Source: Rhynchosporium graminicola (Eukaryota > Ascomycota > Leotiomycetes > Helotiales > Ploettnerulaceae). Taken from it: 64,000 nt of DNA. The notes below the pieces were generated by a model. It was not told the origin of the DNA. It saw only the letters and a program-made list of their open reading frames with translations, and made no database searches. The translations under genes and the position numbers were made by a program. Where the stretch lies: positions 448,152 to 512,151 of the forward strand of contig FJUW01000025.1 of the NCBI GenBank assembly GCA_900074885.1, read 5' to 3'. Below, piece after piece: positions 1 through 10,607 of the stretch. Positions within the stretch are counted from its first letter, which is position 1, and every line of letters begins with the position of its first letter.

Positions 1-2736
1 TAGGAAGCATGAATACTTGAGGTGGATAACATGCTAAGTGATACGATCGTGATACCCACATTTAATATCTTGGGATTCCTAGCAATTGTGTCTGGATACA
101 ATCACAAGAACTTGATGCGAAGGAGGACTGAGTCTTGAGGGAGGATTATTGACGAGGAAACGTTAAAGAGAGCATACATGGAATGATTGCTCGTCTTGCT
201 ATGTTGGAAGTTGGGAGAATATTCCCAACGTGGAATTCTGCTGAATAGATATAACATGCGTCCCAGAGGGAAAGCAAATCATGGTAGGAGTGGCTTGAAC
301 TGGATGAAAATTTCACAGCAGTCAGATCCTATCATAAATCTAAAAGGGGAAGACATGCAGGTAATTGAAGCAGAGGTCCAAAGGAGCACGGGAATGAGCA
401 GAGCAGAGAGCAAGTTCAAGTTGCGAGACTGAAGAATAGAATATGGGAAGCTCATGAGTACCTGTTTGGTGACCGCTCGACACATTCCACCAGGATCAAG
501 AATGGCCTGCCTTGCGTTGCTCCAATTTTTGACGAGCTAGCTTCGGAAGAATTCGAATGCCATTGGACAACAGTAACCATCTTCCAACATCAAATCTCTC
601 TGACCATGCACAATCCAGAATTTGATTAAGCCGTGTTGCCATCCACAATTGCTACGAAGTCACTGGACGCCATTCTCGGGGAAGTTGCGACAAGCCGACG
701 GAAGAGAAAGAAAGAGATTGTAAATAGCAGGGGCTCCAAGCCTTTTCATGATATCGCGGAGGCAAAGCAGGTGTCACCATGAAACCGGGAGCCGTGGATT
801 TGGAAGACCAAACGAGAGGTTCAGCTGTACCTGGTAATTGCTCACTAAACATAGAGTAAGCTGCAGGGTATCTCGGGATTGTACTTCGATATGACACCAC
901 GATCTGAGTATGTCAAGGCCATAGACGACACGATATGCCTAGTACAAGATGTAGATTTCTCCACGGTCCTGGGGATCTCCGACACGATCACACAGCGTTA
1001 TGCAGATAGCTCGCCTCGCGATGGCCCAGTACGCCTAATGTTCCCAATATCGACTTCGGTCTCAGTTCTCGTTTCCGAGATCTCGTTTCCGAGAAACTTG
1101 GATTGTTGGTTCGAGGCTGCGTACGCATAACCAACGGAAAAATGACCCTAAGTATTCCGGGAGGGAAGCATGATCGTTTCCATGCAAGAAAAGACCCAGA
1201 CCAGCTTCAGCTTTTTCAGGGCATTTTATAGGCGACGGTTGGTGATGAATTAGTGGCAGCGGATGAACGTCTCTAGCCTCCCCTCTCCGCAGAGAAAAGG
1301 AGCAATGGGAGGTGATGCACGAGACGAGGTACGCGACTCGATGTCCTGCTATGAGGGACGTCGCGACCGGAGCGGAATGAACATCGCTTGGTAGAGTCAC
1401 ATGACCAACGGGTGTGTCTAAAAACGGAGGTATGCACTTCGGCTCGGTAGCCCCACGGATGTTTTGTTTCGCGTAGATATCTATCTGCCCATGTCTGCTG
1501 TCATCCCGTCTGGTTGAAACATCCAACCTCTGCCTCCCTGCAGGATCTCCCACCCCCTTCCTGGCCAAAGCATCCAGCCTTTCTGCTGAGTCCTGACATG
1601 CCCTCCCTGATCGATCTGACTCCCGGATTCGCGCTCTCCTGCATCCCGATTCCCGACGGTAGTATTGTACTGGTGCAACACCGCACTGATGTGACTGACG
1701 GAAGGTGGACGGGCATACGGAGGAGGTTGGGAGGGGGATCTCAGATTTGAGGATTGAGTCTGGATGCTGGAAAGTGCATCAATCAATTCGAAGGCGTCAG
1801 GGCAAACGCGAAGGAATCATGCCTGGCGTCGCCATCGCCAGCGCCATCGTCTATCCCTTCCGACGACTAACGAATTGCCGGTGCATTCTGGAGCACAGCA
1901 TGCCCGCCCTGTTTACCTTCGGTACGAACAGCGATAACGACTTTCCTTAGCGATGATTTCATCGCAAGGTACGAGTAAACGCTGAAAGCCTCTGTCTGAT
2001 GTTGTACACCGTGCACGGAGGGCATTATCTACTGGGATTACGATAATGTATTCGAGTCTAGCAGCCTGACTGACTACCTACCTACATGAGTTATTTATTG
2101 CTTTACCGTACAAAGTCCTATCCTGTCCTGTGTTACTTTCCCCCTGATCTCCGCAGGTCCAGTCGGTCAGTCCAGTATTTGCCATGAGAGAGCTTGAATC
2201 CCACCGTGCAGGGAAAACAAGGTTTAGCGCACAGATCAAATCCCGATTCCTAGCCACCCAACAAACATGAACCCAGTCTCCCGACGATGCACTGGGGACG
2301 GCGCGTTTGCTCTCCGAAGATTGGATGAATGGAACGGGTCTTTCTGGAGTCACACTTCACATGAAGGACTGGATGGAGACTGGTTGGCTGGCCTCGCGCT
2401 TTGCCGCTTCCCTCAGCCTTTGAAACAATCTTGGCAGTCGCGTCTCACTGCTTGGGCTGACAGGAGCGACAGTTATAGGATCCACATTTTGGACGTCAAC
2501 TCGCCCCTGCATTCGGGTGAAATTTTGCCTATGTCTTGGTAACTCAATTTCGAGGCCCATGAACAGGAGCTGCTGTTTGGATATAAGATGGATCTCTTCC
2601 GCCCAAAGTTTAGTGTTTGTCAACCTTGAAGTCCTCAGCAACTCGGTCTCCCCACGTTCCTTTTCCTGTGCTCGGATACAGATCCCGACATTAAACCTCA
2701 CACATTCATTCATTTTACGTTCTTCACACATTGAGA
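1..2736. other. Intergenic region, no gene recognised
   Basis: No open frame here has a recognisable domain, a convincing ATG start or splice signals. The open stretches that exist (for example 1062-1568 on the minus strand) have low-complexity, coincidental-looking translations. A short direct duplication of about 14 bases (ctcgtttccgagat) lies at about 1066-1095. The last few hundred bases before 2737 must contain the promoter of the GH114 gene. Confidence 0.5.
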
Positions 2737-3906
2737 ATGATATCTATTCTCAAAACCTTCTTGTTCCTTGGCGTCTTTCTTATCCACCTTTCTTCCTCGT
2801 CTGTCATTCCAAAACGTGATCAGAGCAGCGCTTCCAACTACCACCAGGATCAAAACACGGCCTCCACCTCTCGCCAGCTTGCTATCTCAACCACTACGAA
2901 CATCATTTCAGACGACTTGGACGATTCGTGCGAGGCCGATGAACCGGAAAATTCTGGGACTACCGGGCCTAATGGATCGAATCCCACGCCAGTCGATTCC
3001 CCATCTTCCACATTGAGCACTGTTGTTTCCACCAGTGTACCAACGAAGACCGCTCAGCCTCATGCTGCTCCTGTTGCTCCTGGGGAGCCCGATACGCCAG
3101 TTTTACCAAAGCCCACTTCTCCTTCGACTCCAGCTTCGACCCCGACCCCTCCCAACCCAGTCACTGCTCCAGCTGCTGGAAAATTCTGGGAACCAGCTGC
3201 TGGATCTACCTGGCAAATTGAGTTATCAGGAATTGTAACTGACACCTCTTACCCGGCCGATGTTTTTGACCTTGACCTCGTTGACACTCCTCAATCGACC
3301 ATCGATGCTCTCCACGCTGCTGGTAAGAAAGTCATCTGTTACTTTTCCGCAGGTAGTTTCGAGAATTGGCGTCCAGATCAAGCAAAATTCACAGCAGCCG
3401 ACAAAGGATTGGCTATGGAAGGGTGGGCAGGCGAATGGTGGCTCAATACCAAGACGGCCAATGTCAGATCCATCATGGCCGCCCGTATCGATCTTGCCGC
3501 CAGCAAAGGCTGCGATGCCGTTGACCCTGACAATGTCGACGGTTACAACAACGCAAACGGTGTCGGTCTTACTTCCGCCGATGGTGCCGATTTTCTGAAC
3601 TTCCTCGCCGACAAAGCACATTCCAAGGGGCTTTCCATCGGCCTGAAGAACGCAGGAGCTCTCATCAGTTCTGTTCTAGACAAGATGCAATTCCACGTTA
3701 ATGAACAATGTATTGAATTTGATGAGTGCGAGCTATTTAAGCCATTCATCGATGCTGGAAAGCCAGTCTACCACATCGAGTACCCAACAAATGCACCTAC
3801 TATTGCTTCTGATCTCAAGATTGAGAAGTGTGTTGCGGCAAAGACCATGAGCTTCTCTACAGTCTTGAAGACTGAGGCATTGAATGCCTGGGTCGAGACC
3901 TGTTAG
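2737..3906 (+). CDS. Secreted GH114-family glycosidase (endo-alpha-1,4-polygalactosaminidase-like)
   Basis: Single-exon gene of 389 aa. The frame is open six bases upstream with a TTG, but the first ATG is at 2737 and gives a good signal peptide (basic start, then a hydrophobic core to about residue 20). A Ser/Thr/Pro-rich linker follows at about 48-148, and the catalytic domain runs from about 149 to the end. Family landmarks seen are the strand VICYFSAGSFENWRPD near residues 199-214 and DPDNVDGY near 263-270, which carry the acidic residues expected of a GH114 TIM barrel. Four late cysteines (EQC, DEC, EKC, ETC) probably form disulfides. Known members degrade galactosamine-containing polymers such as fungal galactosaminogalactan; that this copy does so is inference. 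The linker suggests an extracellular, O-glycosylated enzyme or cell-wall association. It stands alone, with no cluster partners. Confidence 0.88.
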   Translation: MISILKTFLFLGVFLIHLSSSSVIPKRDQSSASNYHQDQNTASTSRQLAISTTTNIISDDLDDSCEADEPENSGTTGPNGSNPTPVDSPSSTLSTVVSTSVPTKTAQPHAAPVAPGEPDTPVLPKPTSPSTPASTPTPPNPVTAPAAGKFWEPAAGSTWQIELSGIVTDTSYPADVFDLDLVDTPQSTIDALHAAGKKVICYFSAGSFENWRPDQAKFTAADKGLAMEGWAGEWWLNTKTANVRSIMAARIDLAASKGCDAVDPDNVDGYNNANGVGLTSADGADFLNFLADKAHSKGLSIGLKNAGALISSVLDKMQFHVNEQCIEFDECELFKPFIDAGKPVYHIEYPTNAPTIASDLKIEKCVAAKTMSFSTVLKTEALNAWVETC

Positions 3907-6340
3907 GTATCAATTTTCGATGTGCATTGACTGACATCGGTTATGACTTATGAGTTTTGACTTCTTGGATGACGTGCAGCTAGCCGCGCGGTCATTGGTT
4001 CCTGTGGAATTTTTGTATATATATTTATCTTCACACCTCGGTCGCTACAAGAGACTTTCATAGAAAATTGCAGTATGGATGTTCGGAAAGCTCTCTTCAT
4101 TCTGTTTAAAAACGTATGCTTCTGAATGACATTGCTGGCTATAAGTGGCCGGATCTTGTACATCCTACTGTTGCCAAGTAGCTGATGGGCATGGAAAATC
4201 GCTCGCTCGTTAAACTGTACACAAGAAGCCTTTCTAGGCCCATGTGTGACTGGAATGAAGATTATGCCTCGAGCGCCATGATCAGGCAAGATCTGGACTC
4301 TGAGCTGAGGAGTTCAGTAGGCGGAACAAGCAGGCAATGTAGATGGCTCCTGTGAGTCTAGGCCACCACCAAGAATACCATCATTCATTTACATCGAATT
4401 TGACATCTGAGGTACAATTTTCCCCGCGTTTCATGCCCTGGCAATTATCCGAGATCATTCTGCATTTGACTGTCAGCCTGAAAGCTAATTTTTTATCAGG
4501 TGCTGCTGAGCTCCCAAGTGTGAAAATCCGGTGAAGAATCTTGCTGCAATGCCTATGATATTCACGTATATAAAAATGTATATGGACATCCCTCCCACGA
4601 CTACCGAATTTGCAGAACAGCCGTCGACAGTCACTACAATCTCAAGTTGAGTGGCAATAGTGCGCAAGAGAAGGATAACGTATATTGTTGAACAAGCTAT
4701 TAACCGAGTTGAGTATTACAGCAAATACAGCAGATCCCCTCAAAATCTCACTCTCTCGAGGTCCGAAGCCAGTGGCGTAATCGAGCAGCTCTCAGCCAGC
4801 CCAGAAGTCCTCATATGGCAAGTGATTCAGGGAGCTCTATCCCGGTGTACGTTTTTATTTGCACACACAAATCGAGATGGTGAAAGCACGACAAGTATTC
4901 AGCAACTACTACAGTATATCGGACTGAGCAAAAGTAGCACGAAAAGACAAAGGAGCTACTCCCCACGATTGTTTTTAGTCACATATCAGGACGCAAATGC
5001 TTTCGGTCGTGGTTCAGGGTTGAACTCGGCGTGGCATGATTATGGAAGGCTTTCATTCCGTTGAGATATACCTAGTGATACAAGAGATTCTGGAACATTC
5101 ATATACATGGCCATTCTCACGTGAACTAGAAGAGGACGGATTTCGAGCGAGGCCACATGCAGTCTGGATTGGTGAAATATTGCCAGCTACGGGACAGAGA
5201 GATTCAACTCCCCTGATCATGACAATAGACGAATGGACATCGTCAAACATCAAGAAATTGGTTAGAAATACGCAGTCAGAAACAGAATGCGATTATATCG
5301 CTTTTCTATGGCAGCCAAAACGGATATATCATGATCTGTACTCTGCTTCCGCAGATTGGGATAATATCTGGCACGTTGCATAGATGCACTTAGCCAGGTT
5401 GTATTGGGAAGTATCTGAACAGATAGCTCGGCACAAGAAGCAGGCTAAGTAGGATGCGGGCAATCAAGAAGGCTACAACGGTGAAAATCATGCTCAGGGA
5501 ATCGCTTGAAATGCAGAAAAGTCATTGGAGGTGGCAGGCGCTGATTCATGAGGATTGGTTTAACAAACACCGGAGAAGGTTACGGACAAATAAGATATTG
5601 TCCATAAAGCCTTCATAAAACGAGGCCTTCATATGCATAGTTCCATGGAGCACTTTCGTGAGCTAGCATAATGTAATCTCGAACAAATGCAGAACCTGCT
5701 CTCAATGATGGTTTCCTTGGAACACATCTCGCAAGGCCAGATGATTAGTCGCTTGAACTTCCTCGCCCTTAATTCTCTCCCCGCTCTCTTTTATAGCTGT
5801 AAGTCAATCTAAAAAGCATATAGGAAACGAAGTAACTAACAAGTGGACAGATAGTATTTGGTATGACTGGCTCTACAGTTGTACACGCTGGTATCCTGCA
5901 TATGCCCTATTGCTGCTCACAGCAACGTTTGTCCTAGCGATTCTGATGCCAAATCTCAATTCCACTTGAAGTCACCGAATAGGTCTAAGAGAGCCCATAT
6001 TAGATAGGTCGTTACTCAGCAACGAGGAATATCTTTGTTGAGATCAGAATCTGCATCGGCGTACAAAATGGAGTAAGATAGATGCTCAGAAGTTGAGGGG
6101 AGGATATGAGCATAGAAGCAGAAACATGTATAACCAAAAAGCAGACAATCGCATCTGACAAAACTAGTACTTTCTAAAAAGCTGCCGAACCGTGAGTCTA
6201 TGGTTCCCAGGCTTTCAAGCTTCAGCATGTGAACAAAGAGACTGGGATATTTCCCAAATCTCACAGAGTTATTACGATGCATAATAGGGACGTTCATTGT
6301 CGCCAAGCAATACGAAGTAGGTATGTATTTATATAAGCTA
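3907..6340. other. Gene-poor region with two overlapping open frames of doubtful reality
   Basis: No recognised gene. Two open stretches on the plus strand (4651-5064 in one frame, 5036-5383 in the next) overlap by 29 bases. Together they could be one protein of about 240 codons broken by a frameshift. The first lacks any ATG and begins with GTG; the second starts with ATG at 5036. Neither translation resembles a family I know. The rest of the region is featureless, and AT content rises toward the transposon block. Confidence 0.4.
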
Positions 6341-6532
6341 TTCTTCGGTTTAGCGTGATTCTTCAGTAAATAACGCCGGTACACCGCCTTTTAGTATGAA
6401 CCCTACTAAATATTAATATACTATAATTATCAGAACTAGAAACTACTAAAGCTCTATAATTACTATACCGATTTGCCTCTAAACTACGTCTTTTTAAAGC
6501 TCTTGATCTATAGAGTATATATTAAGTCTACT
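6341..6532 (+). repeat. Left arm of a ~192-bp inverted repeat flanking the transposon block
   Basis: The sequence from ttcttcggtttagcgtga onward is the reverse complement, with few differences, of 28905-29097 at the other end of the block. Comparing the arms, the left one carries C-to-T and G-to-A changes (for example ccctact for ccctacc, and atactata for atactgta), so it looks RIP-mutated while the right arm looks cleaner. It may be the terminal inverted repeat of a DNA transposon that hosted the later insertions, or ends of two inverted copies of one element. I found no convincing target-site duplication outside the arms. Confidence 0.7.
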
Positions 6533-6596
6533 ATAACGTTAATATCATAGCTCCTAATCTGCTAGTACAGAAAACACACTAAATCGATCAAGTACT

Positions 6597-6801
6597 TGTA
6601 ACGACACAAGGGCTCTAGACAGTATACGAGCAGTAATAAAACAAGTAGGGAGGTTAAGAACGATCCTTAATAGTCTAGTACGAAGGAAATAGAAAGATAT
6701 AGAGCTCTGAAGGAGTCTGTACCTTTATATATATATAAGGAGGGTATACCTAAAGCACCGATACTAGCCCGTATCTACTACGTATACTATACGCCGTTAT
6801 A
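6597..6801 (-). repeat. LTR-B, left (3') LTR of element B copy 1
   Basis: A 205-bp repeat read on the plus strand from tgtaacgacacaag to gccgttata. It also occurs at 7765-8240, 10608-10809 and 12001-12202. Its first ~100 bases on the plus strand match the reverse complement of the last ~100 bases of LTR-A. Confidence 0.8.
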
Positions 6802-7764
6802 TTACTCCCTTCTAAGATAAAGGCTCGTCCTCGAGCCTTAAAGAATCGAATAAAAGAAATAAAGTAGGTATAAAAACGTAATCAAATATAATAACCTCTA
6901 AATATTCTATTAAACCAAAACCGTAGATACTAATTTAGTACCGAGATCGTCTCTTCTGCAGAGGAAAACGTAATCTCTAGTAATATTACCGCGATTAGAG
7001 GGAAATTGCGATTCTAAAGTAGGTTCCTGAATAGAGTTTTCCGCTGATAGTTATAATACCGAGTTTTACTAAATAAGTAAAGCTAAGCGAGTGATTGAAA
7101 CACTTGAAGGTTACGAAAGAAAGAGAGGTCTAAATCGAATTCTGATGAAGCTAAAAGATTAAGAAGAGTCGAATATCTTAGTTAAGTAGATATAGGAAGT
7201 ATTAAATTAAAGGTTCTAGTAGAAAAAGGTCGATTCTACCGAGGGGGATAAATTATACCGGGGTATAAGGATTATAAGTCGAATTCCGGTAATTTCCGCT
7301 AGGGTAATAAGCTACTTTATCCTAGCCTAAAAGTAAGGTTTTTCGCTATTAGAGCTACTTTCGGAAAGTTAAAGTTAAGTAAGGGGATAATAAATTTTCA
7401 GGGCCTTAAGGGAAGTTTCCACTTAAAATTCGTCCGCTGTTTTACTTTATACGTACGAAGGAACGAGTTTCGAAGTATCCGAGAATAACTTCGTAGTAAT
7501 ACTAATGCTTCTAAGGCTAAATTATATCTAAATTCCTAGCTATTTAAGAGATCTCTAGAATCTCAGTTATTTTGAAAACCTAACTATCGAATTCGTAAGT
7601 TAAAGAGAGTACTAATTATTTCCGTATAATTCCGAAGTATAAAAATCTAAGGTAAGTAGAGATAACTTAGCGAAAAGCTCCTTTAAAGTTATACGTCCGA
7701 ATCGAGTTTTCTAGGTGAGATATTATTTAATACTATCCCCGGCGGTCTTAATCTTTCTGTTTAA

Positions 7765-8240
7765 TATAACGATATAAGAGCTCTAGTGTGACGATAGCTC
7801 ACCTGAATATCACATGAGAAGAAGGATAGATAACAGGGCCTAAGTTCACAGGTATCCCGGCAGAACTAGTATCCGACCCGGTAAAGTATCGGACAAGTAC
7901 AAGAAAATATATATAAGGTGCATTACACTCAATCTCTCTTCTTCTTCCTTCCTTATCTTTTTGTTTCCTTCGTAGTAGACTATATAAGATCGCTCTTAGC
8001 CTCCCTACTCGTTTATTCTTACTTGTATACCGCCTTGAGTCTTGTGTCGTTACATCTAGATAGTATACGAGTAGGAATAAAATAAGTAGGGAGGTTAAGA
8101 ATGATCCTTAATAGTCTAGTACGAAGGAAACAGAAAGATATAGAGCTCTGAAGGAGTCTGCACCTCTATATATACAAGGAGGGTATACCTAAGGCACTGA
8201 TACTGGCCCGTATCTGCCACGTATACCATGCGCCGTCACA
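7765..8240 (-). repeat. LTR-B, right (5') LTR of element B copy 1, split by a solo LTR-A
   Basis: LTR-B sequence occupies 7765-7786 and 8055-8240. Between them sits a complete LTR-A (7787-8054), bounded by the duplicated pentamer TCTAG. The LTR ends in gccgtcaca at 8240. Confidence 0.8.
7787..8054 (+). repeat. Solo LTR-A inserted in LTR-B, with TCTAG target duplication
   Basis: A 268-bp LTR beginning tgtgacgatagctc and ending gtcttgtgtcgttaca. TCTAG stands on both sides (7782-7786 and 8055-8059), the 5-bp duplication expected of LTR-retroelement integration. TG...CA ends are intact and the sequence is the least AT-shifted LTR copy in the block, so it is probably the youngest insertion. It is a solo LTR left by LTR-LTR recombination. 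Confidence 0.85.
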
Positions 8241-9120
8241 ACTATAATCTCTATATATTCTAGAGTTTAATAAGCTATTAAACTCTATTCCGATACGTAC
8301 TACTAAAAGAGAGGATATTATTCCTAATAAACTATCGCTCTCTCCCGGCGCCGAATCAGTAGAGTTATGCCTTATAAAGTCTTATCTTACTAAGAAGATC
8401 TTACCCCTAGATAATAGATTAGACTTTACTTTCCTCTAATAGAGAGTATTAATATAAGACTAGCTAGCTATAAACGCTAACTACTACTCTACGGACCTCT
8501 CCTAGCGCGTTCTTATATAAGGACTAGTTACTAGATTAGCTAAAGAGTATCTTATGCCTTAGTATCTCGCTAACGAGTTTAAGACTAGTAATAAAATAAT
8601 CTCCTTATTAGAAGAGAACTTTCTTACTAGTTTAGAAGAAGATAACTACTATAATAACTTTTACTACTTAGAAATATAATAACTTAGCTATACTCGTAAG
8701 ACTTTCGCTGAGTTTCGTAATCGATTTCAAAGCGCTACTATCTAAAGTAAATTTAAAAAGAAAGAGTAGTTCTTCTATATATAAGATAAGATTATATTAT
8801 CCTTATATACTTTAACTCTTATTATTAAACTTATATAGAATAAGGATTACGCTTCTATAGTTAAGTTACTACTTTCTTTTAATACTAAGTATTATTATAA
8901 CTCGGAATATACTTATCCCGATAAAGCTACTATATAGATATAGTACTATAAGCTTACTATTACTACTATAACCTATTCTAGTTCTATTTCTTACTAGTCC
9001 TTAAGCTTAGCCCTTTAATAAACGACTCTTATATCGTATATATATATCTCGACCCTAGTATAAGCTAGTACTCTTTCCGCGCTAAAACGCTTTATTATCT
9101 CGACCGGAGAACCCCTTAAG

Positions 9121-9162
9121 TATTATAGTTATAGATAGCTTAGTTATATTAAGCTAGATTAC
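9121..9162 (+). pseudogene. Destroyed gag zinc knuckle
   Basis: The spacing of a retroviral-type CX2CX4HX4C knuckle is exact, but every ligand codon has become Tyr. TAT stands at 9121, 9130 and 9145 and TAC at 9160, and a Gln position is TAG (9136). TGT/TGC to TAT/TAC is G-to-A and CAT to TAT is C-to-T, as RIP makes. The same 42 bases recur at 20761-20802 in the other copy. Confidence 0.75.
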
Positions 9163-10607
9163 CTTAACTTACCTAAGGTTTAATTAATTAATAAATTCCT
9201 AGAAGAGGAAAGAGCAACTAAGGAAGTAATAGAAGATATACCCTCCGAATCTAGACTAATACTAGAGGGAAATAATAAAGCCTAAGTAAAAACTCTTTCT
9301 TAGGTCTACGTAAATATAATCTTTCTAATCTTAACCTTAACTCTCTAATAAGAGGTAAGTAATTTATATACCTAACTATAGTTAATATAAATAAGCTAGA
9401 AGTCTCTATAAATAGCTTAATCGATACTAGAGCGAATAGTTACTTATTTATTAATCGTACTCTTACTAGACGATTATCAGGGGCCCTTAGTATTAAAATC
9501 GAGCTATTACCTTATTCTATTCTAATATATAGTTTCTAATAGTCCGTTAGAACTTATATTACTTATTTCATATATTTATACTTTTTTATTAATAATAAGC
9601 GTATTTATAACTACTCTTTTATTCTTCTTAATTTAGGATAATAAGATATAATTATTAGTATTAAATAAATATAATAATTTCAAGTTAAACTCGATACGCT
9701 CTACTATAAGCTAATATAGCTAGAACGCTATCTAGCTACTTTCTGATATAATAAGGAGATAATTATAACTCTATTACTTTATAAACTTATTATTAACTAA
9801 TCTTACTAAATCGATATTAATACGCAGGACTTAGCTATAAATCAGCTAGACTAACGCTAATTATACTAAATAGTATTAATATAATATATTAATATATTAT
9901 CTCTATTATTTAACTTATTTCCGCCTATTACTAAGGACTCCGAACCCTTTCCTTTTCCGAAAGTATTAAGAAAGGTACTCGCGCCGAAACTCTATAATAA
10001 GTATACCTCTTAATCCCTAAGGATCTAGAAACCGGTTCTAATTTACTAAATTAGTACTATAGCTTTTTACTTTAATATAAAATATAAAAGTTCCGAATTA
10101 TTTTATACTAATATCTATAAGATAAATTATATCTTATAAGATCGTCTAGATAGCGACTCCCCTAAGGATCCTGATACTAAACGACTTATAGCTAAAAAGC
10201 TACCGGAATAATACTATATTCTTAAGGAGGCTTTTTCTAAATAGGATTCTAATATTCTTCTACTATATCGCCTATATAATTATAAAATAATTCTAGAAGA
10301 ACTATTACCTAATATATATTCGCTCCTATATTAGTAGTCTATAGAGGAACTATAAGTAACTAAGGAGTACCTTATAAAGAACTTAGATAAGGGATTTATC
10401 GAATCTAGCTAAAATCCTTTTATATTACTTATACTATTTATTAAGAAGGCCGATAAAGAGTTATACTTCTATATTAACTATCATAAGCTTAATACGATCA
10501 CTCGAAAGGATTTATATCTAATACTTAAGATTGATAAGCTCTTAACTTATATATCTAAAGTAGTGATTTTTATTAAACTAGATATCCGGGTAGTATTTAA
10601 TCGTATC

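Larger units (their letters stand above)
6597..8240 (-). mobile_element. Non-autonomous LTR element, family B, copy 1
   Basis: LTRs at 6597-6801 and 7765-8240 (the second contains a nested solo LTR-A) flank an internal region of about 960 bp. On the minus strand a purine-rich tract (agaagggggtaa, just inside 6802) precedes the left LTR, and a stretch matching the segment after the Gypsy 5' LTR (ttaaacagaaagattaag) follows the right LTR. The element therefore reads right to left. The flanking pentamers (gtact at 6592-6596, actat at 8241-8245) do not match, and the two sides lie in different host sequences, so this copy is probably a recombinant. No gag or pol motif is visible. Confidence 0.75.

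Noticed and set aside
1062..1568. 168-codon open frame on the minus strand
   Set aside because: No domain, no neighbouring splice signals, and composition typical of chance in moderately GC-rich DNA; overlapping frames on both strands are equally open.
6802..7764. A possible coding frame in the internal region of element B (plus strand) when TAA/TAG are read as Gln
   Set aside because: The stop frequency in that frame is about what base composition predicts, two different frames look equally readable, and the 185-bp unit in copy 2 is not a multiple of three. Treating every TAA/TAG as mutated makes almost any frame look open.
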